44,495 nt of DNA from Bacteroidetes bacterium UBA4416 (GTDB taxonomy: Bacteria; Bacteroidota; Bacteroidia; B-17B0; Aurantibacillaceae): NCBI GenBank assembly GCA_002390745.1, contig DGQK01000014.1:1-44495 (forward strand), written 5' to 3'. Below are positions 7,907-16,445 of this stretch, piece after piece (position 1 is the stretch's first letter; every line of letters begins with the position of its first letter). Under the pieces are notes generated by a model. It searched no databases, was not told where the DNA came from, and was given only the letters and a program-made list of their open reading frames with translations. The translations under genes and the position numbers were made by a program.

Positions 7907-8588
7907 AACCTCCAATACCCAACTCATCATCCTCATCGATCCGGACAAATACAATCCGGCCCTCCTTGACCTTGCCAACCGGAGCCGGGTGTCCTATATC
8001 TTTTTCGGAGGCAGCTCTCTCAAAAAAAACAATTTCCGGAAAGTGCTAAAAGACATCAAAAGCCGGACCTCCATCCCGGTCATCATTTTTCCGGGCGATG
8101 AAAAGCAGGTGTCGGCCCTGGCAGATGGGATCCTGATGCTTTCCCTGCTTTCGGGACGAAATGCGGAATACCTGATCGGCAAGCATGTCAATGCCGCGGC
8201 AAGCATCCGGGCGGCAAAAATTCCAGTGATCCCTACGGCCTATATCCTGGTGGATGGGGGCAAGCCGTCCACTACCCAAAAAATCACCAAAACAACGCCC
8301 CTTAAGTACAAGAAGGACATCCTCAATACCGTCATGGCAGGCGAACTGCTGGGAAAAAAGCTGATTTACCTGGAGGCCGGCAGCGGCGCCAAAAAAACCC
8401 TCGGGCATCAGCTCATCCAACAGGTGAAAGCACACACTTCCCTGCCCCTGGTGATCGGCGGCGGTATCGACAGCCTGAAAAAAGCGGCCCTGCTCATTGC
8501 TGCAAAGCCCGACTATATTGTGGTAGGTAATGCCCTTGAAAAAAATCCTGCATTTTTAACAGAGTTAAATGAGCTGATGGAACACTAA
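7896..8588 (+). CDS. Geranylgeranylglyceryl/heptaprenylglyceryl phosphate synthase family protein (TTG start)
   Basis: TIM-barrel prenyltransferase of the GGGPS/PcrB family, which joins a polyprenyl diphosphate to glycerol-1-phosphate to give an ether-linked lipid precursor. Family marks in the 230-residue sequence are LIDPDKYN near the N-terminus, the FFGGSSL phosphate-binding turn, PVIIFPGD, LLSGRNAEYLIG, YLEAGSGA and the C-terminal phosphate site PLVIGGGIDS. The start is inferred: the in-frame ATG at 7884 runs into a stop, leaving TTG 7896, which overlaps the phosphopantetheinyl transferase gene. Bacteroidota are known to carry such enzymes, but the final lipid is unsettled. No G1P dehydrogenase or archaeal-type DGGGP synthase gene is seen nearby. 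Confidence 0.9.
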   Translation: MLNKTSNTQLIILIDPDKYNPALLDLANRSRVSYIFFGGSSLKKNNFRKVLKDIKSRTSIPVIIFPGDEKQVSALADGILMLSLLSGRNAEYLIGKHVNAAASIRAAKIPVIPTAYILVDGGKPSTTQKITKTTPLKYKKDILNTVMAGELLGKKLIYLEAGSGAKKTLGHQLIQQVKAHTSLPLVIGGGIDSLKKAALLIAAKPDYIVVGNALEKNPAFLTELNELMEH

Positions 8589-8644
8589 GCGATGATTTTT
8601 TACTACTTTAGTGTACTGCGGAAAGAACATGCCCTCCTGAATAT

Positions 8645-9277
8645 ATGAAAGTAGTCCTGATAACCCCTTCCGGGAAAAGCGACAATGAGATTGCTGCCGT
8701 CATACAAATGTTTGAGGCAGGGCTCGACACGCTGCATGTCCGGAAAAACCGTTTTTCCACCAAAGAGCTGGATGAGTACATCAACCAGATCCCCGCACAT
8801 TTTCATAACCGGCTCATCATTCATTCGCACCACCGCCTGGCGCTGAAATACGACCTGAAAGGCTTTCATTTTACATCTACCCATCTAAAAAAGAAACTCA
8901 GCCTGTGGTTTAACACCCGATTCATCTACCTGAGAAAGCCCCGCCTGATCAGGACCATGTCGTTTCGCAGGGCAACGGATCTGTACCTGCCACAGCCGGT
9001 GTCAACCAATTACTGCTTCCTGGGAACCATGTTCCATAATGTATCCGGCGAACTATACAGCGGCTATTACCCCGAGGTAGTGGAAGCTGCCATCCAGAAA
9101 TCCAATATGAAAATTATTGCCCGCGGCGGCATCAACGATAAAAGCGTGGAACAGGCTTATAAACTGGGATTCTATGGGGTGGCGCTCTACGGCCACATCT
9201 GGAAAAGCGGCTCGCCTTACACCAAATACATCGAGTTCATCAAATTCTGCAAAGAAAAAAACATCCCTGTCGACTAA
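8645..9277 (+). CDS. ThiE/TenI-family thiamine phosphate synthase-like protein
   Basis: 210-residue TIM-barrel protein of the thiamine phosphate synthase/TenI superfamily. ThiE couples the pyrimidine and thiazole halves of thiamine. Visible marks are the N-terminal KVVLITP strand, the LDTLHVRKN turn (in ThiE usually lVQLReK), a HSHH and GFHFTS segment, and the C-terminal phosphate-binding IIARGGI followed by GFYGVALYG. Several catalytic ThiE positions appear altered, so it could be a TenI-like or otherwise diverged member. The pnuC start codon follows its stop directly, so the two are tightly coupled. No TPP riboswitch was recognised in the 56-base gap upstream. Confidence 0.8.
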   Translation: MKVVLITPSGKSDNEIAAVIQMFEAGLDTLHVRKNRFSTKELDEYINQIPAHFHNRLIIHSHHRLALKYDLKGFHFTSTHLKKKLSLWFNTRFIYLRKPRLIRTMSFRRATDLYLPQPVSTNYCFLGTMFHNVSGELYSGYYPEVVEAAIQKSNMKIIARGGINDKSVEQAYKLGFYGVALYGHIWKSGSPYTKYIEFIKFCKEKNIPVD

Positions 9278-9829
9278 ATGAATTTCTGGGATGTCATTGC
9301 GCTGATCACAGGAGTCCTGGGCGTCCTGCTGACGGTTTTTGAAAGCATCTGGTGCTGGCCGATGGCACTGATCTCCGTGGTGATCTCTACGATCACCTTC
9401 TACCACAACCGCCTGTATGGCGACATGAGCCTCAACGTCTTCTATTTCTTCAGCGGACTCTATGGCTGGTATTACTGGAACGCTCACAGGCAGCAGACGT
9501 TCCGGGTATCTGCCCTCCCCCTCCGGTACCTTCCGCACATCCTCATTTCCATCGCCCTGCAGTCTGTAGCCTATTATCACATACTAACCTATTTCAGGTC
9601 GGACCAGGTTCTGTTCGACTCTGTGCTTACGGCCTGCAGCTTTACCTGCACTTACCTGATGACCAGGAAATGGGTGGAAAACTGGCTGCTTTGGGTGATC
9701 ATCGATGCGGCTTATGTTTTTTTGTATATCATCAAAGAAATGCCTATCTATGCTATACTCTATTCCTTTTTCACCCTAATGGCCGCTTACGGATTTTATG
9801 CATGGAAAAAACAACTACACCGTCAGTAA
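9278..9829 (+). CDS. pnuC: PnuC-family nicotinamide riboside transporter
   Basis: 183-residue integral inner membrane protein of the PnuC family, which facilitates uptake of nicotinamide riboside driven by intracellular phosphorylation. By inspection there are six to seven hydrophobic helices. The family-typical SLNVFYFFSGLYGWYYW lies near residues 50-66, and there is a late YAILYSFFTLMAAYGFYAW segment. In Bacteroidota some PnuC relatives (PnuT) carry thiamine, and the adjacent ThiE-like gene makes that a real alternative. The following NadR-like ribosylnicotinamide kinase gene, whose start overlaps the pnuC 3' end, favours nicotinamide riboside. Confidence 0.88.
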   Translation: MNFWDVIALITGVLGVLLTVFESIWCWPMALISVVISTITFYHNRLYGDMSLNVFYFFSGLYGWYYWNAHRQQTFRVSALPLRYLPHILISIALQSVAYYHILTYFRSDQVLFDSVLTACSFTCTYLMTRKWVENWLLWVIIDAAYVFLYIIKEMPIYAILYSFFTLMAAYGFYAWKKQLHRQ

Positions 9830-10356
9830 AAAAAATTGCGATCCTTGGCGCAGAAAGTTCCGGTAAAACAGAATTGAGCCTGAAGCTTGCCAGGCATTAC
9901 CATACACTATGTGTCCCGGAATACGCCCGGGAATATTTCGACACACACGACATTAACCACTATACGATGGCCGACCTGGATGTGATTGCTCAAAAGCAGC
10001 TGCAACTGGAGAACGAGCTGCTCCCGAAAGCAGACCGGCTACTCATCTGCGACACCACGTTGATCACGATCAAGATCTGGTCGGCTTACCAGTTCAATAA
10101 AATTTCAGAGTTCATTTCATCTTCCATCAGGGGCAACGATTACGATCTTTACCTGATCTGTAACAATGACGTGGCCTGGACGGAAGACCCACAACGCCGC
10201 AATCCGGAGCTGAGAGATCACCTGCTGAAATGGAACATGCACGAACTCACCAAATTGAACGCCGACTACCACCTCATCGAAGGCACCGGGGAAGAAAAGC
10301 TGAAGAATGCAATCCAAATTATCGATGCGCATTTCCCGGCGGCGACTGCGTCGTAG
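9802..10356 (+). CDS. NadR-like ribosylnicotinamide kinase / AAA-type nucleotide kinase
   Basis: 184 residues from the ATG at 9802, overlapping the pnuC end by 28 bases. A P-loop GAESSGKT is at 16-23, followed by VPEYAREYF and later the LICDTTLITIKIW and NDVAWTEDPQR segments. These are typical of the kinase domain of NadR, which phosphorylates nicotinamide riboside to NMN with ATP. No adenylyltransferase or HTH domain is present, so this is the kinase module alone. Coupling to pnuC fits a trap mechanism in which imported riboside is phosphorylated at once. A longer frame upstream inside pnuC was rejected because it is only the shadow of that gene. Confidence 0.85.
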   Translation: MEKTTTPSVKKIAILGAESSGKTELSLKLARHYHTLCVPEYAREYFDTHDINHYTMADLDVIAQKQLQLENELLPKADRLLICDTTLITIKIWSAYQFNKISEFISSSIRGNDYDLYLICNNDVAWTEDPQRRNPELRDHLLKWNMHELTKLNADYHLIEGTGEEKLKNAIQIIDAHFPAATAS

Positions 10357-10476
10357 ATCAAGAACCACATCAAAAATACACACCCGCTAAGGAATCGCGG
10401 GATACACCCGATGTGACGGAATACCATCGTTCGTTATGCCGCAGCCTGAGTATCGGGAACGGCAGAAGTGCTCCAA

Positions 10477-11244
10477 TTACCCGATAAATGCCATCACACT
10501 TTGAAAGAAAATTTCCGGCTGCTCGGCATGCACCCAGTGTCCGCTGTTGGCAATGGTTTCTATTTTGTAATGGCTGAAACGGGCGGCAATGTCTTTTTCA
10601 TCTGCCTCCGTCACATAGTTTGACTTCTCCCCTTTCAGGAATAGTGCGGGGGTATCGCTTGCACCTGCGGGGACTTCCACGCCGATGTTGTTGTACTTTT
10701 CAGTAATGGTCTTCAGATTAAAGCGCCAGTCCATCTGCTTGGAGGCATCTTCTTTCCAGTAAATGTTTTTCAAAAGAAACTGTTTGGTACCAAAATCCGA
10801 AATGTAGTTTCCCAAAATCGCCTCGGCCTCTTTGCGGGTGTTGATGTCTGAAAAGTCTACTGCATTCAATGCGGCCAGAACAGCATCGTGGTGTGGCTCG
10901 TAAGCCCTTGGCGCAATGTCCGCAATGATGACCTTATCCGCGATGCCGGGATAGAGCATCTCGAAGAACATCACCGTTTTGCCGCCCATGCTGTGGCCCA
11001 GCAATACCGGCTTTTTCAGATCATGGAATTTGATGAACTCATTCAGATCGGCAGCCATCACATAATAATCCCACTCCTCGCTGTGCGGGGAAAGCCCGTG
11101 GTTGCGCTGATCGATGGTAAACACATGAAAGCCTTTTTCTGCAAAGCGCTTGGCCAGCGTGTTCCAGTTATCGCTTTGTCCGAATAATCCGTGCAGGATC
11201 ACGAGCGGCTGCCCTTCTCCAAACTCCCTGTATGCTAGTTCCAT
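10477..11244 (-). CDS. Alpha/beta-fold hydrolase (YbfF-like esterase)
   Basis: 255-residue single-domain alpha/beta hydrolase. The oxyanion HGLFG is at 18-22, the TIDQRNHGLS strand follows, the nucleophile elbow GHSMGG contains Ser85, and the catalytic His lies in SGHWVHAEQP near the C-terminus. This pattern and length match the YbfF esterase group, which acts on short acyl esters including acyl-CoA thioesters in vitro. No signal peptide is present, so it is cytosolic. It lies 91 bases downstream of cinA on the same strand; a shared transcript is possible. The substrate cannot be deduced. Confidence 0.9.
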   Translation of the reverse strand: MELAYREFGEGQPLVILHGLFGQSDNWNTLAKRFAEKGFHVFTIDQRNHGLSPHSEEWDYYVMAADLNEFIKFHDLKKPVLLGHSMGGKTVMFFEMLYPGIADKVIIADIAPRAYEPHHDAVLAALNAVDFSDINTRKEAEAILGNYISDFGTKQFLLKNIYWKEDASKQMDWRFNLKTITEKYNNIGVEVPAGASDTPALFLKGEKSNYVTEADEKDIAARFSHYKIETIANSGHWVHAEQPEIFFQSVMAFIG

Positions 11245-11335
11245 AAGTATTTCTGGTTTCAGCTTTAACGTTTCGGGTTAATTTCAGATAAGTTGTTCGA
11301 CCTGAAACCCGAAACAAGAAACATAAAACGTCTAT

Positions 11336-12607
11336 TTATTGTTCTGATTCCCCTGATATTAATTTCCTCAGCATGTTCATTCCGGTGATGGCCGTCATCT
11401 GAATGTTGCGCTGGCGGTTATCACCGAAGGTAAATTGCTTTGAAACGACCTTATCGTTCAGCGCCACGGCAATCCAGGTGGTTCCTACAGGCTTGTCATC
11501 TGTAGCTCCCGAAGGGCCTGCTATCCCCGATACGGCAATAGAAGCGGTGGCTTTAAAGGTCACCATGACTTCCCGCGCCATAGCTTCCACGCAAGCCTGG
11601 CTGACCGCACCTACCGTATCGAACACCGAAGCGTCGACCCGCAGAAGCGCCTGCTTGAACTCATTGTGGTAAGGCACCACACCGCCGTTGTAATAGGCAG
11701 AGCTCCCGGCAACGCTGGTGATCAGGTGAGAGATGTAGCCACCTGTGCAGCTTTCGGCCAGGGCCAGCTTTAGTCCGCGCTCCTTCAAAAGATTGCCGAG
11801 GATCTCTTCCATAGTGGGCTGCTCTTTGCCATATTCTTCATAACCGTAAATGTATTTCCGGATAAGCGGTTCAATTTTCAGCAGTTCCTGTTCTACCCTG
11901 TTCTTCAGCTCCTCTTCGCTGCTGCCGCTGCTGCTCATCCGCAGGCGCACCATACCGGGTGAAGGCAGGTAGGCAAGGCTGATCTTTTTTGCCGCCAGGC
12001 CGTCTTCCCAATCGCTGATGAGCTCCGCCAGCATGCTCTCTCCGATGCCTTGCGTGAGAATGGTTTTATGATAAATAAAAGGCAGAGTATACCGTTTTTT
12101 AAGCTCAGGCAAAATATCATCCGTTACCATCGCTTTCATTTCAAAAGGCACGCCGGGCATCGACACATAGATGGTCCCGTCTTTCTCCATCCACATTCCC
12201 GGCGCCGTGCCATTTTTATTTCGGATCACCCGGCTGCCCTCCGGCACTTCTGCCTGTTTGCGGTTTACCTCCGAAAGCTCCTTTCCCCGTTTGGTAAAAA
12301 AGCCCTCTACATCTTTCAGGACATTTTCATCAAGGATCAGCTTAGTATTAAAAAATTCACAAAATGTAACTTTTGTGATATCGTCCCTGGTAGGACCTAA
12401 TCCACCGGTAATTAACACCAGTTCGGCACGTTTACCGGCTTCGGCAAACGCATTCAGAATAGCGTTTTTTTCATCAGACACCGAGCTCATGTGCACCACC
12501 CTGATCCCTGCTTCGTTGAGCTGCCGGGCCATCCATACAGCATTCGTATTGACGATCTGCCCGATCAGAATTTCGTCGCCAATTGTTAAAAGTTCTGCCT
12601 TCATCAT
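11336..12607 (-). CDS. cinA: CinA family protein (molybdopterin-binding domain plus nicotinamide-nucleotide amidohydrolase)
   Basis: 423 residues with the full two-domain layout. An N-terminal MoaB/MogA-like domain (AELLTIGDEILIG, LVLITGGLGPTRDD) carries COG1058-type pyrophosphatase activity in relatives. The C-terminal CinA domain (LALAESCTGGYISHLIT, SGIAGPSG, KPVGTTWIA) deamidates NMN to nicotinic acid mononucleotide. The enzyme recycles NMN released by NAD turnover, such as DNA ligase activity. The plus-strand pnuC/NadR-kinase pair just downstream makes NMN, so the neighbourhood joins two arms of NAD salvage, though on opposite strands. Two ATGs in a row (MMKA) make the start position uncertain by one codon. 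Confidence 0.95.
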   Translation of the reverse strand: MMKAELLTIGDEILIGQIVNTNAVWMARQLNEAGIRVVHMSSVSDEKNAILNAFAEAGKRAELVLITGGLGPTRDDITKVTFCEFFNTKLILDENVLKDVEGFFTKRGKELSEVNRKQAEVPEGSRVIRNKNGTAPGMWMEKDGTIYVSMPGVPFEMKAMVTDDILPELKKRYTLPFIYHKTILTQGIGESMLAELISDWEDGLAAKKISLAYLPSPGMVRLRMSSSGSSEEELKNRVEQELLKIEPLIRKYIYGYEEYGKEQPTMEEILGNLLKERGLKLALAESCTGGYISHLITSVAGSSAYYNGGVVPYHNEFKQALLRVDASVFDTVGAVSQACVEAMAREVMVTFKATASIAVSGIAGPSGATDDKPVGTTWIAVALNDKVVSKQFTFGDNRQRNIQMTAITGMNMLRKLISGESEQ

Positions 12608-12674
12608 ATGCCAACTCTGTTATTATGGTTATATTTAATGCATAAAATTACATAACAATCTTACAATAACCCTT

Positions 12675-13421
12675 ATGAAAAAATATTTTATTTTGGCAGG
12701 AGCTCTTGGTGTGGTATTATCGGCATGCGACCCGAAAACAACCGAGACGATTATTAAAACCGGAACCGACATTTACAACGCCAGCACAGGCAATACCGCG
12801 GGAACCGGCGCTTTAAGCAATGCCGAAGTAATCAAAGGCCTGAAAGAAGCACTCACCGTAGGCACCAACAACTCGACGGCGCTTACCTCGCAGCTCGACG
12901 GCTTTAATAAAAATCCACTGATATTTATCCCATGGCCTGCCGAGGCCCAACAGATGAAAGACAAGCTGATACAGCTGGGCTTTCAGAAACAGATCACCGA
13001 TTTTGAAACCTCGTTGAACCGCGCGGCTGAAGAAGCATCTAAGGGCGCCGCTCCGGTATTTGTAAATGCGATCACGAACATGTCGATCAGCGATGGGTTT
13101 GCGATCCTGAACGGAAGCGATACTGCCGCCACCCATTACCTCCGCGAAAAAACATCCGCTCCGCTGCGCGATGCCTTCGCTCCCGTGGTGGGCGATGCGA
13201 TCGACAAGGTAAAGGTAACGTCTTACTGGGCGCCCCTTATCGGCACCTATAACCTGATCCCGGGCGTGAAGCAGCTGAACCCCGATCTGAAGGCTTATGT
13301 GACGCAAAAAGCCGTTGATGGGCTGATGACCATGATCGCAAAAGAAGAGGTAAAGATCCGCAAAGACCCCATGGCGCGCGTGACTGAGCTTTTGAAAAAA
13401 GTATTCGGCTCTAAAAAATAA
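12675..13421 (+). CDS. DUF4197 lipoprotein (paralog 1)
   Basis: 248 residues. The N-terminus MKKYFILAGALGVVLSAC is a lipoprotein signal with Cys18, predicting a lipid-anchored envelope protein. The rest is DUF4197, a helical family of unknown function: SNAEVIKGLKEALTVGT near 48-64, then IPWPAEAQQMKDKL, SISDGFAILNGSDTAATHYL and KVTSYWAPLI. It is followed 72 bases later by a close paralog with the same motifs in the same order, indicating tandem duplication. Transcribed divergently from cinA. Confidence 0.92.
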   Translation: MKKYFILAGALGVVLSACDPKTTETIIKTGTDIYNASTGNTAGTGALSNAEVIKGLKEALTVGTNNSTALTSQLDGFNKNPLIFIPWPAEAQQMKDKLIQLGFQKQITDFETSLNRAAEEASKGAAPVFVNAITNMSISDGFAILNGSDTAATHYLREKTSAPLRDAFAPVVGDAIDKVKVTSYWAPLIGTYNLIPGVKQLNPDLKAYVTQKAVDGLMTMIAKEEVKIRKDPMARVTELLKKVFGSKK

Positions 13422-13493
13422 GCGGGAGAAATTTCTGCACCATATTTGTAAAGATCAGGATTGTATCATCCCTATATCTGTAAATTAAAAAAC

Positions 13494-14261
13494 ATGATCT
13501 CTAAATTATCCCTCGGTTTCGTCTTAGCATTTGCTACCGCCACCGGAACCGCACAAACGCTCAATGGCATGTGGAACAGCGTAAAGACCAATTCCACCAA
13601 CGTGATCAACACAGCGACCAATACCATAACAGGAAATACCTCAGGCGCTACGGGTTCCTTAACCAACGACGAAGTCATCAAAGGACTGAAGGAAGCCCTG
13701 ACCATTGGCACCAATAAATCGGCTTCCAATGCCTCGAAAGCCGATGGCTTCCTGAAAAACGCCCGCCTTTTCATTCCATGGCCACCTGAAGCCAAAGAAA
13801 TGAAAACGAAGCTGATCCAGCTGGGCTATCAGAAAAAGGTGGAGGAATTTGAAACATCCCTGAACCGCGCTGCGGAGGAAGCTGCCAAAAGCGCGGCGCC
13901 TATTTTCGGGAATGCAGTAACCAGCATGAGCATCGGCGATGGCTTTGCGATCCTGAAAGGCAATGATACTGCGGCAACCCATTACCTGAGGGAAAAAACC
14001 TTCTCACCGCTGAAAGAAAAATTCAAACCGGTGGTAAACGATGCCATCAACCAGGTGAAGGTAACAAGCTACTGGGCGCCACTGGTAACGATCTATAACA
14101 AGATCCCGGGCGTGAAGAAACAAAATCCCGACCTCAACGATTATGTGTGCAACAAAGCCATCAACGGCTTGATGCTCCTGATCGCCGACGAAGAAACCAA
14201 AATCAGGAAAGACCCAGCCGCCCGCGTTTCCGACTTGTTGAAAAAAGTGTTCGGTAAGTAA
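13494..14261 (+). CDS. DUF4197 secreted protein (paralog 2)
   Basis: 255 residues from the ATG at 13494; a TTG at 13461 would only add an unlikely leader before the signal peptide. Unlike paralog 1, the N-terminus (MISKLSLGFVLAFATATGTAQ) is a signal peptidase I-type signal without a lipobox cysteine, so this copy should be soluble in the periplasm or exported. The DUF4197 body shares TNDEVIKGLKEALTIGT, FIPWPPEAKEMKTKL, DGFAILKGNDTAATHYL and KVTSYWAPL with its neighbour. Duplication followed by a change of anchoring is the simplest reading. Function unknown. Confidence 0.92.
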   Translation: MISKLSLGFVLAFATATGTAQTLNGMWNSVKTNSTNVINTATNTITGNTSGATGSLTNDEVIKGLKEALTIGTNKSASNASKADGFLKNARLFIPWPPEAKEMKTKLIQLGYQKKVEEFETSLNRAAEEAAKSAAPIFGNAVTSMSIGDGFAILKGNDTAATHYLREKTFSPLKEKFKPVVNDAINQVKVTSYWAPLVTIYNKIPGVKKQNPDLNDYVCNKAINGLMLLIADEETKIRKDPAARVSDLLKKVFGK

Positions 14262-14341
14262 ACCGATACTCCTGATCCGGCCCATCCGTTGTTGAACTGC
14301 TTTTTGTATGAAGCATATTTAACTGTTCCTGACCTTGCATA

Positions 14342-14378
14342 ACCGGGGATGCCGCAAGCCGGTATCCCCGGTCTTTCA
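14342..14378 (+). terminator. Hairpin terminator after the DUF4197 pair
   Basis: Nine-base arms ACCGGGGAT (14342-14350) and ATCCCCGGT (14364-14372), with further GCC/GGT-type pairing inside, followed by a weak T-containing tail. It lies 80 bases after the second DUF4197 stop. Confidence 0.5.
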
Positions 14379-14414
14379 TAGAAGCCGTATAAACGCCCCA
14401 TAGTTTTCCGAATC

Positions 14415-14729
14415 ATGCTCATTACCTGTAATTGGCTCATCCGAATAGCTGAATGTATCCTGAAGATGAAAGTTGGCGCCATTGCCATTTTCCCATTCAT
14501 TCTTGTGCCGGCCTCTGCCCGTATGAACGATACCTTACTGAACCACGAAAAGATCCACCTCCGCCAGCAGCTTGAGCTGCTGATCATTCCTTTCTACATC
14601 TGGTATGCCATTGCCTTTTTCAGAAAAGGTTACCTGAACATTTCCTTTGAAAAAGAAGCTTACATGAACGAAAAGGATCTGTCCTACCTCAAAAACAGAA
14701 AACTCTATAGCTTCAGGCGCTATATTTAA
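14415..14729 (+). CDS. Small membrane-associated protein with HExxH motif, 104 aa
   Basis: 104 residues with two hydrophobic stretches: AIAIFPFILVPA (near 22-33) and ELLIIPFYIWYAIAFF (near 54-69). Between them is NHEKIHLRQQ, an HExxH motif (His-Glu-Lys-Ile-His), followed further on by SFEKEAYMNEKD with conserved-looking acidic residues. I remember similar short HERIHLKQQLELL proteins in many Bacteroidota, annotated only as hypothetical. The motif recalls gluzincin peptidases with a downstream Glu as third zinc ligand, but the protein is very small and peptidase activity is inference. The ATG at 14415 follows the DUF4197 terminator. Confidence 0.75.
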   Translation: MLITCNWLIRIAECILKMKVGAIAIFPFILVPASARMNDTLLNHEKIHLRQQLELLIIPFYIWYAIAFFRKGYLNISFEKEAYMNEKDLSYLKNRKLYSFRRYI

Positions 14730-14948
14730 AACCATTTGATTAAAAGCCATCTCAAAAATACCTGTTGCAAAATACTTTGGCATGGCGTGTTGCTGACGCC
14801 AGCCTTGACCCTCCCCTCTAATCTGGAATACAGTAATGTACTGAAGCCCGTTAAGGTTTTAATCGCCTTACTCCTGGCATGCAGTTAATCTTATCTTTTA
14901 TACCTTCTATGTAATATGGTTTTGTTATGGACAGAATAAGGCCTTAAG

Positions 14949-16361
14949 TTATTTCTTCAGGATCTTTAATAAATTAACAGACAAAGCATCCACGTTATTA
15001 CCGCTGTTGCTTAATACGACTACACCGCAATTTTTGGATTTCATAAAACCCATGAAGCTCGAAAAGCCGTAAGTACCGCCGTTGTGCCAGATGAGCTCAT
15101 CGCCCGATAAGCTCTGCTGTTTCTGCCAGGCCATGCCCAGGCTATTGTACTTACTACTTTGAAAGGTGGTGGCATGGGAAAGCTTTATGGCCGGATCTTT
15201 TTCTTCGAGGTTGGCCTGCAGGTATAGCATCATGTCTTCCGGTGTGGATCGCAATCCGCCGCAGCCCGGAATCTCGCCCAGATTCCAGTAGGGTGTTTCG
15301 TGCCCCTGCTCATCATAACCGGTGCAGAATTGCGGCTTTTCGGCGGCAGGCACTTCCTGATACGTATGTGCCATCCGCAAAGGGTCTGTGATTTTTTCTT
15401 TCACCAGGGCTTCGTAGCTCTTGCCGTATACGCCTTCCAGGATCACGCCCAGCAGGGCCATCCCGGTATTCGAGTATTCGCTCACCGTTCCGGGCATCGT
15501 CTTCAGCTTAAGCTTACGCAGGTAGTTAAACAGCAGCTCTTTCGTATAGTGGCGGTAAGGATCTTTCTCATCAAAATTTTTCTGCGCGGTGAGGTTTCCC
15601 GGAAGACGCGGAATTCCGGAAGTATGGTTTGCCAGCTGCACAAGAGTGATCGGCGTTTGCTTATAAGCCAGGTTTTGACAGCTCTCCGGGAGGTAGTTGC
15701 GGATATCATCATCCGCTTTTACCTTTTGCTCTTCAATGGCTTTGGCCAAAAGGATACCGGTGAAGCTTTTGGAAACCGATCCTATCTCGTAGATACTCCG
15801 GCCGGAAGGCAAGGTAGCGGTGCCTTTGCGGGTTTCTCCGTAATGGTAGAAAACGGTTTTCCCGTTTTTCAGGATGCCGATGCTCAGGCCTGCGTTCTCA
15901 GGCGCCGAAAGGTAAGCCGTCACCAGGGAATCCAGTTCCAGGTCGAAAGCGTTTTGTTTCGGGTTGTCTGAGGCCAGCTCTTTTGCCGACTCCGCTTTCT
16001 CCCTGTATGGCTGAAACGACAATCCTTCGATCTCCTTCTTTTCGTTGCAGGCCAGCATCATCTCCAGGTCGCCTTTTTCGAAAACCGTTTTGTAATGCCT
16101 GAATGGCGCCTGCTCATTTCGGAAGCTAATGCTTTTTATCTTTCCGTACCGGCGATATACTTCCTGCAAAAAGCCGCTGATCTCTTTTTCGCTTTGCTGG
16201 GCTTTGAAACCGGCGGACAGGAGATCGTAAAAGCCTTTATACGTTTTGCTATTATAGGTTTTGATGATCTGATCGGTTACGGTAGCGTAAGGATCGTTTT
16301 GTGCGGATGCCTGCAGAAACGAAAACAGGCCTGCGAGGCTGCTGAGAATAAACGTTTTCAT
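14949..16361 (-). CDS. Secreted serine hydrolase, beta-lactamase/class C family, with N-terminal DUF3887-like domain
   Basis: 470 residues. A signal peptide ends near ASAQ (residue 21). Residues 25-120 resemble the DUF3887 small helical/beta domain often fused to hydrolases. From about 140 the sequence is a beta-lactamase/penicillin-binding-protein-like fold. The catalytic SxxK is SVSK (195-198), the tyrosine motif YSN is 296-298, and the third box HNGG lies near residue 424. Such proteins act in the periplasm or at the surface as esterases, D-amino peptidases or unknown amidases; true beta-lactamase activity is not implied. It is separated from the XRE gene by about 85 bases. Confidence 0.92.
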   Translation of the reverse strand: MKTFILSSLAGLFSFLQASAQNDPYATVTDQIIKTYNSKTYKGFYDLLSAGFKAQQSEKEISGFLQEVYRRYGKIKSISFRNEQAPFRHYKTVFEKGDLEMMLACNEKKEIEGLSFQPYREKAESAKELASDNPKQNAFDLELDSLVTAYLSAPENAGLSIGILKNGKTVFYHYGETRKGTATLPSGRSIYEIGSVSKSFTGILLAKAIEEQKVKADDDIRNYLPESCQNLAYKQTPITLVQLANHTSGIPRLPGNLTAQKNFDEKDPYRHYTKELLFNYLRKLKLKTMPGTVSEYSNTGMALLGVILEGVYGKSYEALVKEKITDPLRMAHTYQEVPAAEKPQFCTGYDEQGHETPYWNLGEIPGCGGLRSTPEDMMLYLQANLEEKDPAIKLSHATTFQSSKYNSLGMAWQKQQSLSGDELIWHNGGTYGFSSFMGFMKSKNCGVVVLSNSGNNVDALSVNLLKILKK

Positions 16362-16445
16362 CGTATGTCTTTTAGTATAATTCGTTCGCGCTATGACCAG
16401 CGCATGTAATAGGTTACAGAGCCACGTGCATTTCTGATATCTTCT

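Noticed and set aside
14786..14804. Hairpin TGGCGT/ACGCCA as a terminator between convergent genes
   Set aside because: Only six base pairs and no T run on either strand.
14949..16361. Antibiotic-resistance beta-lactamase
   Set aside because: The SVSK/YSN/HNGG motifs only indicate the broad serine hydrolase family; no specific resistance class is recognisable.
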